From contig JANUWF010003370.1 in assembly GCA_026120185.1 (NCBI GenBank), forward strand, positions 1,166,001 through 1,230,000: a stretch of DNA of 64,000 nt. Direction: 5' to 3'. The notes beneath the pieces were generated by a model. It made no database searches. It was given only the letters and a program-made list of their open reading frames with translations, and was not told the origin of the DNA. Positions 11,289-23,755 of this stretch are shown here, one piece after another. The first letter of the stretch is position 1. Each line of letters begins with the position of its first letter. The position numbers were made by a program, and so were the translations under genes. This stretch comes from Voacanga thouarsii (lineage: Eukaryota > Streptophyta > Magnoliopsida > Gentianales > Apocynaceae).

Positions 11289-12226
11289 TGTTGACGCCCG
11301 AAAAATGTAACTAGCCAAGTAAGTCAACTTTCAATTGGATAGACACATTAAGGCATGACTAGATAGGCTAGCTAGAAGCAGCATCTGGACAGGACAGCCA
11401 GAGTATGATTGAACGGGCCAGTCTGAAGCATTAGCCGGATGAACCAAATAGGCATGACTAGGTTAAGCAAGCTGGACAACTAGCCCAGGTAGTCTCTAGT
11501 AGAACCCGGATGAGTCGGAGTAGCAATCGGCATTGACTACAGTCAGAACACTTCCTATCTTCAAGGAAGTTGATTGTTGAGGAGATAAGGCTTGAAATTG
11601 AATACATAAGGCACAAATTTCTCTCCAAGTGACCTCCCACATTGTCACTAACGATCATGGAGTAGAGGGCCACAATCACCATTTTCTCCATTTTCAACCA
11701 TAGGAAGGTAATTGGGAAGCTTGGGAGCTAAAGAATTCTACTTATAAGAGTTAGAAGACGAACAGAAGAAGGACATATTAAGAAATCATCTATAGAGCAT
11801 ATTTCATTCCTTAATTTTGTTTCAAAATTTGTTTTACTACTTTTCTTTACATTTTTCCTTTAAATTCATGTACTTTTATAGCTTTTGATCAATTCCAGCC
11901 AAGTCTTTCTTTCAAATTGCTAAGTGTTTGTGCTCTGAGGGTTATTCCTTTGATTTTCCAGTTCATTCCTTTTGATTCTCACCAGATAATTGCATTCCCT
12001 TCACAATTAAAGCTTTCTTGGAGGCTTTTTGTAGTGCTCCAAGGAACCTTCTCGTTTAATCAGTAGCTTCCTGCGTGATTTCCCAGACATAATTGCGTAA
12101 TAGAAGGAAAAGGAAGTCTAAAACTCTTGACTAGCCAAGATTTACCTTCAACCAGTCCAATCACTTTTTAAGCCAACTTAGCCAGTTGTTGACTGAACAG
12201 TTAGATGATAAAATTCAGAGTCAACA
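11289..12226 (+). mobile_element. 3' LTR of a gypsy-like element
   Basis: Begins TGTTGACGCCC and ends GAGTCAACA. The terminal TGTTGAC/GTCAACA forms a perfect 7-bp inverted repeat, as expected for an LTR. The 938-bp unit contains a TATA-like CTTATAAG at 11741-11748. Immediately left is a purine run (AAATAAGAGGGCAAG, 11274-11288) suitable as a PPT, so it is read as a plus-strand 3' LTR. No second copy of this LTR is present in the window. Confidence 0.6.
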
Positions 12227-12495
12227 AATATAATGCAAATTGTAAATTGCAAAGATGTGAAAAAATGTAGAGGAAAATTCCACTATTTAATTGGGAATAA
12301 TATTTCTTGTTTCCCTTCTTGAGATATTTTCACTTTATAAATTATATTTTTTTTTTATCTCTATTGAACAAGGTATTGATAAATTTCATTAAAAGAAAAT
12401 AATTTCTCATGAATAATTGTTTCCCTCTCAATTAAATAGTGATGTACAAAATTGTTCAAAGAAAAATATAACTAAGATTGGAACAATTATAAAAT

Positions 12496-12862
12496 TGTTA
12501 TAAAATTTGGGTAGTGTTAGAATAAAATCTACACACTACACACTAAGAAAACTCTAACTATTTTTGTACAAGAATTTCTTCAAACTTCTCTCTTTCTTTT
12601 TCTCACAATTTTCTCACAATTCTTTCAAAAAATGATGGTGTATTATAACTTTAGAGAATAACTGTATTTATAGAGCTTTTAATTAGTGGAATACATCATC
12701 TTCCACTAATCTTAATTAGTGGTGTCTCCACTAAATGATGGACATCTATAAAAATTCATAATTAGTAGAGTTTCCACTAATTAGTGGAGCTTCCACTAAT
12801 TCCCTAATAATTCACTTAAATCCATAATTATGGAGCTTCCACTAATTCAAATATTTACAACA
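12496..12862 (-). repeat. Element A 3' LTR
   Basis: 367 bp, same length as the partner LTR, differing by scattered substitutions and small compensating indels. It contains many copies of the AATTAGTGGA / TCCACTAATT motif, which also fill the LTRs of element B. Confidence 0.9.
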
Positions 12863-12985
12863 CTCCCTCTTGGATGTCCATCCATTACATAAAAAATATG
12901 TTTCGTTAAAACCTTACTAGATAAAAACCCAGTGGAAAAAAAATCTAGTGAAGGAAAAAGAGTACACTATCTATATGTCTGTTTA

Positions 12986-14905
12986 TTACTCCCCCTGATG
13001 AGATGATTCCTTTAAATCTTTAAACCGATGCATACCAATTTTATATCTCAACTTCTCAAATGTTGCAGTCGGTAAAGTCTTTGTGAAAATATCTACGAGG
13101 TTGTCACATGACCGAATTTGTAGCACATCAATTTCACCTTTCTTCTGGAGTTCATGAGTAAAGAAGAATTTTGGTGAAATATGTTTTGTCCAATCTCCTT
13201 TAATATATCCTCCTCGTATTTGAGCTATACAAGCTGCATTGTCTTCATAAAGGGGAGTTGGAATATCTCTGATAGATGATAATCCATAACTTTCTCGGAT
13301 ATCATGAATCATTGATCGTAACCATACACATTCTCTACTTGCTTCATGAATGGCTATACTTTCAACATGATTTGAAGAAATAGCTGCTTGAAGATATCGA
13401 AGGACTTGTTTAATTCCATTCCAATGTCGTCGTATTGGTGAAGAACTAAATCTTGCTAATAAATTAACAGCAAATATAATATCAAGTCATGTATTGTTAG
13501 CAAGATACACCAATGCACCAATTGCACTGAGATATGGTACTTCAGGACCAAGGAGTTCTTCATCATCTTCTTGAGGTCAAAATCTTTCTTCACATCTAAT
13601 GACTAGACGATCATTGGAATACTCAATGGATGTGATTTGTCCATATAAAAGCTTTTTAGAACTTTTACTGTATATGTTAATTGATGAAACTTGCCAAATG
13701 TTCAATTTGTAAACCAAGGCAAAATGTAATTTTACCAACATCCTTGATGTCGAATAATCAATTATTTCGTGGAGCTCTTCAGGAGTTCTAATAAGATTAA
13801 TATCATCAACATATATCACAAATTTAGAACCATATTTCTTAATAAAAACACATGGACATACCTGGTCATTTGTAAATCCCGCTTTCAATAAATATTCACT
13901 AAGACGATTGAATCACATGCGCCCAAATTGCTTCAAGCCATATAATGATTTCAGTAACTTGATGGAGTAATTTTCACGAGGATAATGTTTATATGCTTCA
14001 GGCATATGAAATCCTTCAGGGATTTTCATGTAAATATCATTTTCTAAATTTCCATACAAGTAAGCAATGACAACATCTAATAGGCGCATATCTATCTTTT
14101 CATGTATTACCAAACTGATAAGATATTGGAGTGTAATAGCATCAACAACAGGAGAATAAGTTTCATTATAATCAATACCTGGTCTTTGTGAAAAACCTTG
14201 GACTACTAACTGTGCTTTATCTCGTATGATTTCATTATTTTCATTGCGCTTTCTCACAAATATCCATTCGTAGCCAACAGGTTTTACACCTTCTGGTGTT
14301 CAGACTGCAGGTCCAAAGACTTTACGTTGTGTCAGTGTATTTAACTCCGATTGAATCGCATCTTTCTATTGTAGCCAATCTTTTTTATGCCGACATTTAT
14401 CAACTGATATTAGTTCAGGATCATCATTATCCTGTATAACATTAAGAGATATATTGTATGCAAATATATTATCAATAATTGTTTCTATCCAATTCCAACT
14501 TTTACCGGAAGTGGTATAATTGATAGAAATTCACTATGAACATCTGGATCATTTAATCTTCTTTTCTTTCGATGATTTTTATCTTTAGAACTAATAGGTT
14601 AGCCATGCTTCTGGCATGCTTTTGGCTCAACAGCTATAGGTATAATCTTTTGTTCTGTTGGAACTTCAATTCGAATAGGAGCATTTATAGCTGAAATATG
14701 CGATTTTGTAACTCTTCTGGAATCAACAAAAGTGTCTGGCATTTGATTTGGATTTGCAATACTTTGTAAATGAATTATCTTTTGAACTTCAAGTTCACAC
14801 GCGCTTATACACGAATCAAGATAATTTAATGATGTTGTCCAATCAAGATCTTTCTTATATTGTTTTTGTTCTCCCCCTAATTTATGGAATAATGATTTCA
14901 AAAGA
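12986..14905 (-). pseudogene. Element A RT-RNase H pseudogene
   Basis: The reading order on the minus strand starts with the integrase/RT linker (14599-14901). The RT N-terminal half follows (13913-14257), with AQLVVQGFSQRPGIDYNETY. The RT active-site half comes next (13577-13888), with FVIYVDDINLI containing YVDD, and then the RNase H C-terminus (12986-13312), with PLYEDNAACIAQIRGG. Stops and shifts separate the blocks, so it is dead. Homology with element B continues to about 14903 and then stops at the foreign insert. Confidence 0.85.
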
Positions 14906-14953
14906 GAATAAGGGAAAAGAAAAAGAAATGCAAGAACATGATGACAAGTAGGA
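14903..14953 (+). repeat. Inverted scrap of copia gag at the left edge of the foreign insert
   Basis: The plus strand here matches the plus strand of element B near 48985-49036 (shared TAAGGGAAAAGAAAAAGAAAT, then AAGAA and ATGA pieces). Element A itself is read on the minus strand, so this 50-bp gag piece is inverted relative to the rest of A. It marks a rearranged junction. Confidence 0.55.
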
Positions 14954-15048
14954 AATGCTATTTACTCTTCCCGGTACCATCTTTTCCCCTTCCTCCTTGT
15001 CTTTTCTTCTCCTCCATCCCTCCACCTATCATCTACCTCTTCTTCTTC

Positions 15049-15170
<122 letters not shown>

Positions 15171-15248
15171 TATATGTGTATCGATATATATCTTAATCAT
15201 CAGCCATTAGTAAACATAAAAAAAAACAAAAAAAACCTCAAAGCAGAT

Positions 15249-16456
15249 ATGGAGACTCGTAATTCATTTGAGACATGGTCAAATTTTAACTTGGTTTCTA
15301 ACGCAGAAGATTTTGGTGTGTTTTCTTTTCTAAGCCAACTGCTTTCGCCTAATATCAGGTCTAACGCAGAAGATTTTGATCTATTTTCCTTTCCAAACCA
15401 ACCGCTTTTACCTAATTTTTCAAGCCAACCGATTCCGCCTAATTTCAGATGAGATACCTTTGAGGGCTTCCTTTTTTTTTTTTTTAGTGTGCTTAATAAT
15501 GAAATAATGAAATTAAACTCTCTTTTGGTTTGTTGTGATGTAAATCAGTGGTAGTTCTGGACATGCTGCTTTAGATTTTCAATTTGATCTACCCATTCAA
15601 GAGACTACTTTTGATGTTGTTGATTTACCCATTCAAGAAACTGCTTTTGATGCTGTTCCTCTGAATGAGGATACGCTTGTGCATGATCATTTCTACTCCC
15701 TAATGGATTTTGAAAAAAGCCAGAATATGATTCCAAGTTATCATACATTCAAACATGGATTTTACATGGTATTGCCTTTACTGATATTATTTTTCCTTTT
15801 CTAGGAGAAATAATGAGTGGTCTTGGCAACGAATTCGGAGTGAGGACCCATGAAATGCATAATATCGAAGTTTAAAATATTATTGCAAATGAAATTCCTA
15901 TGGAGAATGAGAGGATTAGAAGGCGGAGAGAGGAGAAGGGCAATAGCTCCAAGACACTATCAAAAGAAACCATTTTGCAGTACTTTTACCTGCCAATCAA
16001 GAACGCGGCCAAAGAACTGAATATTGGCTTAACCCCTCTCAAGAACAGATGTAGGGAGTTGGGAATTCGTCGATGGCCTCACAAGAAGTTGATAAGCTTG
16101 GAGACCCTAATCAAGAATGTTCAGGTTCTCTCTCACACACACTTGTAATTTGCTAAAACTATAAAAGATTTATAAGTAAATAATGACTGGAATGAATGTA
16201 TCTCCACAGAGGATATCACTTCGATTTACAGGAGCGAAATAAAGACGAAGGAGGACATAAGTTAAGAGAAGCCATTGAGATACTGGAACATGAGAAGAAG
16301 TTGGTAGAAGAAAATCCTAATACGCAATTAGAGGACCAAACATAGAAATTGAAACAAGCATGTTTCAAGGCCAAATATAATAAAAAACTTAAGGGGATGA
16401 GAAAATCCCAAGACTCATTGCGCAGTAACGTCACGGCTAATTCTGCTGCTGTCTAG
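15249..16456 (+). pseudogene. RWP-RK (RKD-type) transcription factor gene fragment, intron-containing, inside copia element A
   Basis: RKD proteins are plant nuclear DNA-binding factors. Exon 1 (15249-15448) starts METRNSFETWSNF and contains a 63-bp in-frame tandem repeat (SNAEDF units). Exon 2 (15549-15768) follows; its phase fits exon 1. Exon 3 (about 15805-16124) holds the RWP-RK domain, with YFYLPIKNAAKELNIGLTPL then CRELGIRRWPHKKLISL, so the usual RK pair reads KK. Exon 4 (16210-16456) carries the RKD-like REAIEILEHEKK and KQACFKAKYNKKLKG. Defects are a lost donor after exon 1 (CAG/ATGAG instead of GT), a TAA in exon 3 (15873), a frameshift at the start of exon 4 and an internal TAG in exon 4. 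The introns are retained. It lies on the strand opposite to the host element. Confidence 0.8.
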
Positions 16457-16809
16457 ATGCTAGCCCAAAGGAGAAGGAAGAGAAGGAGGATGTCGAAGAA
16501 GAGGAACTGAAATCCATAATTGCTACCTGTTTGTCTTCCTCTAATGCAAACATGGAAAAAGAACAACTACAAACATTCATCCTCAATTTGTCAGCTCAAT
16601 TGAAAAAGAGCAACTATAAGCATGCATCTTCAAGTTCATGTGAACACCGGTGAGATAAATAAAGGAAATACAAGCGAACATAAGACTTATGATCAAGAGG
16701 AGATAGATTTTTTTTTTTTTTTTTGAACTGTTAACAGTAATATAGTATATATTGACATCCGAATGTAACATCACAGAGATGTGATGCTTATTATTAATGG
16801 AAATATCAT

Positions 16810-17415
16810 TTTCCTTTATTATCTTTTCTATTCCACTTCAGGTGGTCAGATTGCTCTGTGCTAAGGGAAATATCGAGTGTGTCCATGACCATAACTACGG
16901 CCACTGCCACAATTACGACTATAATGATGGCTTCTGCTAGAGCCAACAACATTCACTTCTGGGAGTGTTGTTGAACCAGTTGGTCTGACTTCATGATTTT
17001 TCAATAATAACTCATTATTTTTCTCTGCAATGATGAGGGTAGTAATTAAATCTGTGTATACCCTTTTTCTCGATATTGTTGCTACAGGACAATATTCGAT
17101 GCATGAAAGATAGAGAATGTCCTCTCCAATATATCTTCATCAGTAATGTTTTCTCCGCATAATTTTAATTGAGATGTAAGTTGATACATCGCGGAGCCAT
17201 ATTCATTCACGATTTTAAATTTTTGCAACTTCAGGTGCAATCATTTATACCGTGCAGTTAGTAATACGACCATCTTCAGGTGGTCAAATTTAAATTATCC
17301 ACAGGACATATGAATCTTTTTTTTCAGCATTTAGATGCATTTCTGTATGACATATAATTTTTTCAGCAATATCAAGGGCTACAAATTCAAGGTTAGTAAG
17401 GTTAGCCATGGAGAT
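16810..17415 (-). pseudogene. Element A gag pseudogene
   Basis: The minus strand begins ATGGCTAACCTTACTAACC, closely matching the gag start of element B at 48236. It follows B through to the Gly-Arg/His-rich tail and the ATATTTCCC...CACCTGAAGTGG segment. Compared with B it has internal deletions and several stops. Homology ends abruptly near 16809, exactly where the inserted DNA begins, before the zinc knuckle. Confidence 0.75.
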
Positions 17416-17473
17416 TAATAAATGCGGACCTGTCTTCTGGCTTTAATAATGGTAAAGACTCGTACTGATAACG

Positions 17474-17840
17474 TGTTATAAAATTTGGGTAGTGTTAGAA
17501 TAAAATCTACACACTACACACTAAGAAACTCTAACTATTTTTGTACAAGAATTTCTTCAAACTTCTCTCTTTCTTTTTCTCACAATTTTCTCACAATTCT
17601 TTCACAAAATGATGGTGTATTACAAGTTTAGAGAATAGCTCTATTTATGGAGCTCTTAATTAGTGGAATACATCATCTTCCACTAATCTTAATTAGTAGT
17701 ATCTCCACTAAATGATGGACATCCATAAAAATTCATAATTAGTGGAGTTTTCACTAATTAGTAGAGCTTCCACTAATTCCTTAATAATTCACATAAATTC
17801 ATAATTAGTGGAGCTTTCACTAATTCAAATATTTACAACA
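17474..17840 (-). repeat. Element A 5' LTR
   Basis: 367 bp, homologous to 12496-12862. The adjacent minus-strand sequence TTATCAGTACGAGTC is the likely PBS. Element B has the equivalent TTATCAGCATGAATC. This kind of PBS resembles the internal-half tRNA-Met primer sites used by some copia elements. Confidence 0.9.
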
Positions 17841-19539
17841 AAAATATAGTTTTTTCTAATTACAAATAATATTATTAATTCCTTTTTTTTTTTTTTTTGA
17901 TGGTTAACTTTTATTGTATATAGTAAAAATTATAATTATATTTAGATGCATTAGCTTAGTCTGTAAAAATCTTCTTTGTTGGTCGGACGACATTCACTCC
18001 TCGGTGCATTCGAAAATCGCAATGGGCTCTAAGAGTGGGAGAAGACCATAGATCTACGTTTGGACTTGATCTATAAGTACTGAACCAGGCTTAAAATGGC
18101 CCACTGTTATTGGGCAACAAGTTCTCAGCCCAACGTACTTTGAACTAACTCTGATTGGTCACAAAAAGAAAGCAAATGCCTCACGTAATAATTCAGATAA
18201 GCTTAAACTTTTGTATATCTCATAAAATGGTACTAATTTAATGATACAGTAGATGAGGTCAATCTCTTCTTTAAAACATTAAAATTTCGAGTTTGATACT
18301 TAATTTGGTAGGAAAATTCTTACATAAACCGTAAATTTGTAAACTATATGTATTAAAGGACTATATTGTATAACTTTTATTATATAAAGTATAACTTTTT
18401 AATACATATATGGTCTACGTAGATTGGATTCAAATTAAAATTTTCGAATCTGGTGAGTACAAATTGTCCTTTCCCTTGTCATGGTTGTAAAATTTTCTTT
18501 TAAACAAATTACTACTAGGTATGACAACAACCGTTTTTTTTCCCCTAGAGACACAACAACTTAGAGAAATTGATTTTTGTCAATCAATAATTTTCTTTTT
18601 TTTTTATTTTGCCTTTCAATTTACTGCCTCTATTCTATTTTATCTATCATTTTTGGAGACTTTTTTCTCTATAATTGTCTATCATTTTTTTTTTATTATA
18701 CTCTTATAATTTATTACTTCAATAAATCATAATATTAATAAAGTTTTACATTAACTTTATAATTTTCAAATTCTATCGGTAGAAACTCTCAGCTTCTCAA
18801 TTATCACGTACCCAAAAAAAAGAAAAAAGAAGAAGAAATCACAGTCCCACTAATCTTCTTCATCTACCAAGAAAATATCTAGTAATCCATTTAAATCACA
18901 ATGAAACAAAAGAAAGGTTTACTTGACTTGAAAGTTCTTGAAGATTTCCCTCAATCTCTTGCAAACAAAAAGACACCTCTATCTTACATATTAAAGTTGA
19001 CTCCATGTGAGATTCTCAGTAAAGAGAGAAGGGTTACTCTTTCTTACTTTCTCTTCAATTGCCATATATTTTCAGAGATGACCAAAGACTCAATTATACA
19101 TAACAATAGAGATCTTGTACATGTGACAGCAATTAAGCAGTTAGGTTTTAAATTTCAACCAACAGTCATTATATATGCGTCATTGTAGGACCCACGTGAG
19201 TCAACAAAGTCCTTTCTAATCAAGATTACATGAATCCCCTTGGTTCTAACAATCAGCAGAGCAGAGAGATTTATGTAATAAGAAACTAACAGCATTAGCC
19301 AAGCAACTAAGGATTAGTGGGTAGACTAAGTCAATCTATGATTTTAAAGGGTCAATTGTACTTTCCAAAAAAAAAATTAAATTATAATGTGTCAATTTAA
19401 CGTAATAATTACGTCAATAAAATATTATAAAAGTAAGTCGTGAAAATTTTCTATTAAACAAGATATATGATTTAAATTTTCTAAAATATTTCACAAAAGT
19501 CAAGCGTGATTACTACTTATTGAATGTGATCGTACTTAT

Positions 19540-19587
<48 letters not shown>

Positions 19588-21990
19588 ATCAAAATATATT
19601 CCCAAAAAACACCGTCCTAAATAGTCTTTGATGTTTGCGATATTGAAATATTTTTTCTATCCTAAATAATCAAAAAAGAAGGCATAAAAGGGCAACGCGT
19701 TGGGCCATGTCTATGTATAACTCCAAAAGCAAATTATCAAATTCATTTAGACTTGGAGTATAATCTAAAGCAATGTTTCCAAAATGTCCCATAAAAGTTA
19801 GTCATTAACAACTCTTTACTAATCAATTATAATCAGTGAGGAAACACTTAATATTTGAGTTTGAACAACTTTTACTAAATATAATTTCTTTACTTTTGAG
19901 ATATACGTCCATTATTTTGTAATATAATAATAGAATAATATTGAAAAATAGAATTAATTTCAAAAATAAATCTAAAAGCGTGTATTAAATTTCTAGATTC
20001 ATTGACACTTGTATATCAACCAAAATCATTTCCACCATCCACCACAGGAAAAGGTCTAAACCCTTCCAAAAGGCAGACTTCATATTAACTCCATAAAGGG
20101 TCATTTTCTACACAGCACATATGCTTTGCCTTGTTAAAGATAGGACTTGGACAATTTAGCCTTGAAGAAGTTGTGGAAATTTTTAGCTTTTGGTCCCAAA
20201 ATGGCAATTCTTGTTGTAGTTTTCAATACAGTTTGACAATATGAGACTTAAAAGTTTCTAACTTTGCACTCAACTTGAGAATTCAGACAATTTTGAAATT
20301 ATTCAGACATTTCCATTACGCGTATAGTGTTTAAACAAAATGAAAAAAAGAAAAAGAATAAGAAGAGGAAGAAAAGGACTTGATTGAAAGAGAAATTAAC
20401 CTATATTAATGGAAGGAAAAGGAAAGGACTTGATTGAAAAAGAAATCAACCTATAATGGAGTATAGAGATATTTACTTAATAAAATTATTTTACATTTGT
20501 TGTAATACAGTTTCTTTTTTTTTTTTTTTTCTTAAGAATTTAAAGACTATGTATTGATTTTCTAAATTATTTTACATTTGCTAATGTTGGAGTGTTTCTT
20601 TTACCAAATTTTACATTAGCAATAAAACAGATTTCTTATTTTTATCTCCTTCTAAATCTAATAGATTTTCCAGAAAGAAAAATATTTTTTTCATTAACAG
20701 TAAAATAGATTTATTTTTTTAACTTCATGATGAATCTATAGAAAATAAATAACAGCCCTCAAATTTGTCCAACATTAGAATTATTTTTCTCAATGTATTG
20801 TTAATGGTATTTACGACAAATAATTATATATTTTCGAGATGAATTAGTCAACAAGCCCGAACGCAGTAGCGGTCAATTTGTCATTAGTTTGATGGATCTT
20901 TGAATTAGGGAAGTAAGCGAGAATTTATCGAGTTTTTAGTTCAGTTTTAATTCAATATTTTAAAGTTTGAGGTCAAATTTAAGTTGTTGGCTCAAATTAT
21001 TAATCGAACTGAATATAAATATCTAAATATTTAACTTGAAGACTCAATAACATGTTTAATTATATTAATATTTTTATACATATATAATAAAATATTTATT
21101 TAAAATACTTTTTAGATGTTTTTAATAATTTTAAATTATTTAAACTTGAACTCAATTTTAAGATTTCGAACTCATTAATTAATTGAAGTTCAAACTAAGT
21201 TGAGTGTCAGCATATCTTTATCAAATCAAGTTTGAATATTGATTTAAACTTCTAATCTAACTCGAACTCAAACTTGAATTGAAAACTTACTTGAAAATAT
21301 CATTTTAAAATTTGATTAGAGTACAAGCTTATTTTGTATAATAATTATACATTGAAAATCTCGAATTATGGTGAGTTTTTATTCGATTAACAAGTTTAAA
21401 AATGATTAAACTGAAATCTTGAATAACTATTTTTCTTTTAGTGTAAGGTACAATATAAGGGATTTACATTAATAATTCATAACAAGATGTTGAGATCGAA
21501 CGTATATTTAGGAAATAAGTTTCTTATATGTCTCGAAAAAAAATAATAATATTGTTCCCCCTTGCTTTCATTTTTCTCGACCAATTGGGGAATTTTTACC
21601 GTTTGGAGTTGTTTGAATGGTGCGTATATTTATCGATCTTATAATGGATCAGTTCATATAGCAGCGAAATTGTCACTCTCCATTATCAGAATAGACTAAC
21701 TTGGATTGGTCACTCCACTCAAGTAAGGTTGTACTTAAAATGAGTAGTGTAAATTTTTTATGTAATCGGGTAGAATTCGATATGTTTATAGAAATTTCAA
21801 ATTTAATTTATTTAAAAATAAATTTTTTATTTTACATGTATTAAAGAATATTAATTAGTTAATTAGTAGAATATATTTGTCAATTTTTAAGCAAAATATT
21901 AGATATTTGAGTTTAGCTCAATTTAAAATTTGAGCTTAATAGCAAAGTCGAAAATATCGAACTTAAGCAGAGCTCGAATAAAGGCTCTGA
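17841..21990. other. AT-rich spacer without a supported gene
   Basis: I see no convincing gene. Contents are an imperfect inverted repeat around 18345-18413, a (TA)n run at about 19538-19582, and a 50-bp-period duplication at 20373-20456 (GGACTTGATTGAAA). There is also a region of CTCGAACTC/GAGTT-type repeats at 20930-21300. An isolated 95-codon ORF at 18901-19188 is listed separately. Confidence 0.5.
18901..19188 (+). CDS. Orphan 95-aa ORF, unrecognised
   Basis: Opens with ATG and ends TAG. The protein (starting MKQKKGLLDLKVLEDFPQSL) has a mixed, non-repetitive composition, unlike the low-complexity frames nearby, and a G+C content above its surroundings. It has no motif I recognise. It could be the remains of an exon or chance. 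No promoter or splice context was established. Confidence 0.15.
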   Translation: MKQKKGLLDLKVLEDFPQSLANKKTPLSYILKLTPCEILSKERRVTLSYFLFNCHIFSEMTKDSIIHNNRDLVHVTAIKQLGFKFQPTVIIYASL

Positions 21991-23755
21991 TGATACACAT
22001 TTGTATACCCAAATATCATTTTAACTGCCATAGCGGATTTAAAATGATAAAGTTTTTAAATTATCAAAAAGAGATTTAATGAGGTTAGAAATAGAGTTAG
22101 AATAAAATGGACAAATAGAAGACATAAAAATAACAAATGTAACAGTTTTTTACTTTTCTTTAATCATATGGAAAACAAAATTTTTCTTTTTTCAAGTCGA
22201 TGTGCGATCCAACAATCTTCTTGATCAAACACCACGAGAGTTAAACGTACAACCACTATAATCACAGTGTGTGATTATCTCTAACAGAAATCCACACGGA
22301 GGAACACTCAAGCATCAAAATTTCTATGCTAGCAAAAACAACAATGACAGCTAGGGTTTTTCTTGGTTGCTCAAGAATCACGAGAGAGAGAGAAGAAGGT
22401 TTTTGGAAGCTGTTTCGTATGTCTACCACACTAGGAATTTCGTGTATATCCTATATGTCACGAAAATATTACCAAAAATTGAGAATTCTAAAACAATTAG
22501 AATTCTCTAATTGTAATTGGAAATATCAAATTCTCACAATTATAATTTGACTCATAAATTATAACTAATTATAATTTAGCCATAACAATTTCTCTTTCTC
22601 GCAATTAACCCTACTATGTTATCAAATAGCATTTTGAATATATAATCCTCTATTATGTGTGACCTATTAGGTTTCCCAGTCAATTGGTAGCGAATATGAA
22701 TTAATCTAAACGTCTTTGAGATTAATAATCCAAAATTAATTAGAATTAATCATATTGATTCTAATCAGGATTGGTTTATTAATTCATCAATTAATAAACT
22801 CATATTCTCAAATCATGAGTAGTATCTAACAATACATTATGACCACCCAAGAGTCCAGGAAGTCAAGTGGTTTGACATGAATCCTTTAATAACAAACTAC
22901 AGTACAATTAACTCATTTCACCATACAATATCTCATTCGGTTTGGAGTACGGAATTAGTGTCAACTCCCTCCAGAATTAATTCTTGCCCAAATATAATAG
23001 TACTTGTACCAGGAACCCACTACTCCAGATGTGTGTCAATTGGAACTGTTTTTAATACACAGTCGCTTTAGCCAATGACTTCTTGAATAGTAATTCCTAC
23101 AAGTGGCAGTGAGATATTCGCCCCTACTATTAGGAGTAGTAAATCATTTATTGACCCTCTCAACTACTTTCGTTTACCTCATAATGTACCCAATATCCAT
23201 CCCATAGGCGGCTCTCGATCGAGCTTCAGAGATTAGAATCAAAGCACAAAGCTCAGCAAATAAAGTACCTTGGAGATCTCAAATTTAAGGATACTTGCAC
23301 GTTTGCTATATTGAGATTATATCACTAGTACTAAATAGTTATCCATGTGATTATCTCAAAGTTAGGTTATCCAATAAACTTATTCAATTAACAAGCATCC
23401 ATGTGTCAACTTTGAGCATCTCAATACTCACGGGTATGAGAACCACCACCTGATCAAATCAGGAAGTCTAACACATGCTAGTCTTAACGCACTAATGATG
23501 TACTGTCTCATTAATACTATAACTAGGGACTATTTAAGTACTAACACTATACAGTGTAGTAGGAATCTCATATCATAATCTCTATCATGATTTCATTAAC
23601 ACAGTGTTGTACTAAGGACTTTATCTAACAGTTATTTACACAAAAGTAAACAAAAGAAACTATGAGATAAATAATGCATTTTTATTAAAATAAAATGTGT
23701 CATATACAATGTATAAGTGATTACCTCTAGGGTATAACACTAACAAAAAGAGGCC
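21991..23755 (-). mobile_element. Copia solo LTR
   Basis: The right edge reads CTCTAGGGTATAACACTAACA, which on the minus strand is TGTTAGTGTTATACCCTAG, a copia LTR start. The left edge is near GGCTCTGATGATACAC, which resembles a Met-tRNA PBS remnant. Positions 23030-23745 are homologous, in the same orientation, to 62558-63270, which sits beside copia RNase H sequence. No internal coding region adjoins it, so it is a solo LTR or a fragment. The left boundary is approximate. Confidence 0.6.

Noticed and set aside
15900..16148. Treating the RWP-RK frame as a functional host gene
   Set aside because: It lies within the copia LTRs, has a stop upstream in the same exon, lost a splice donor and is frameshifted downstream.
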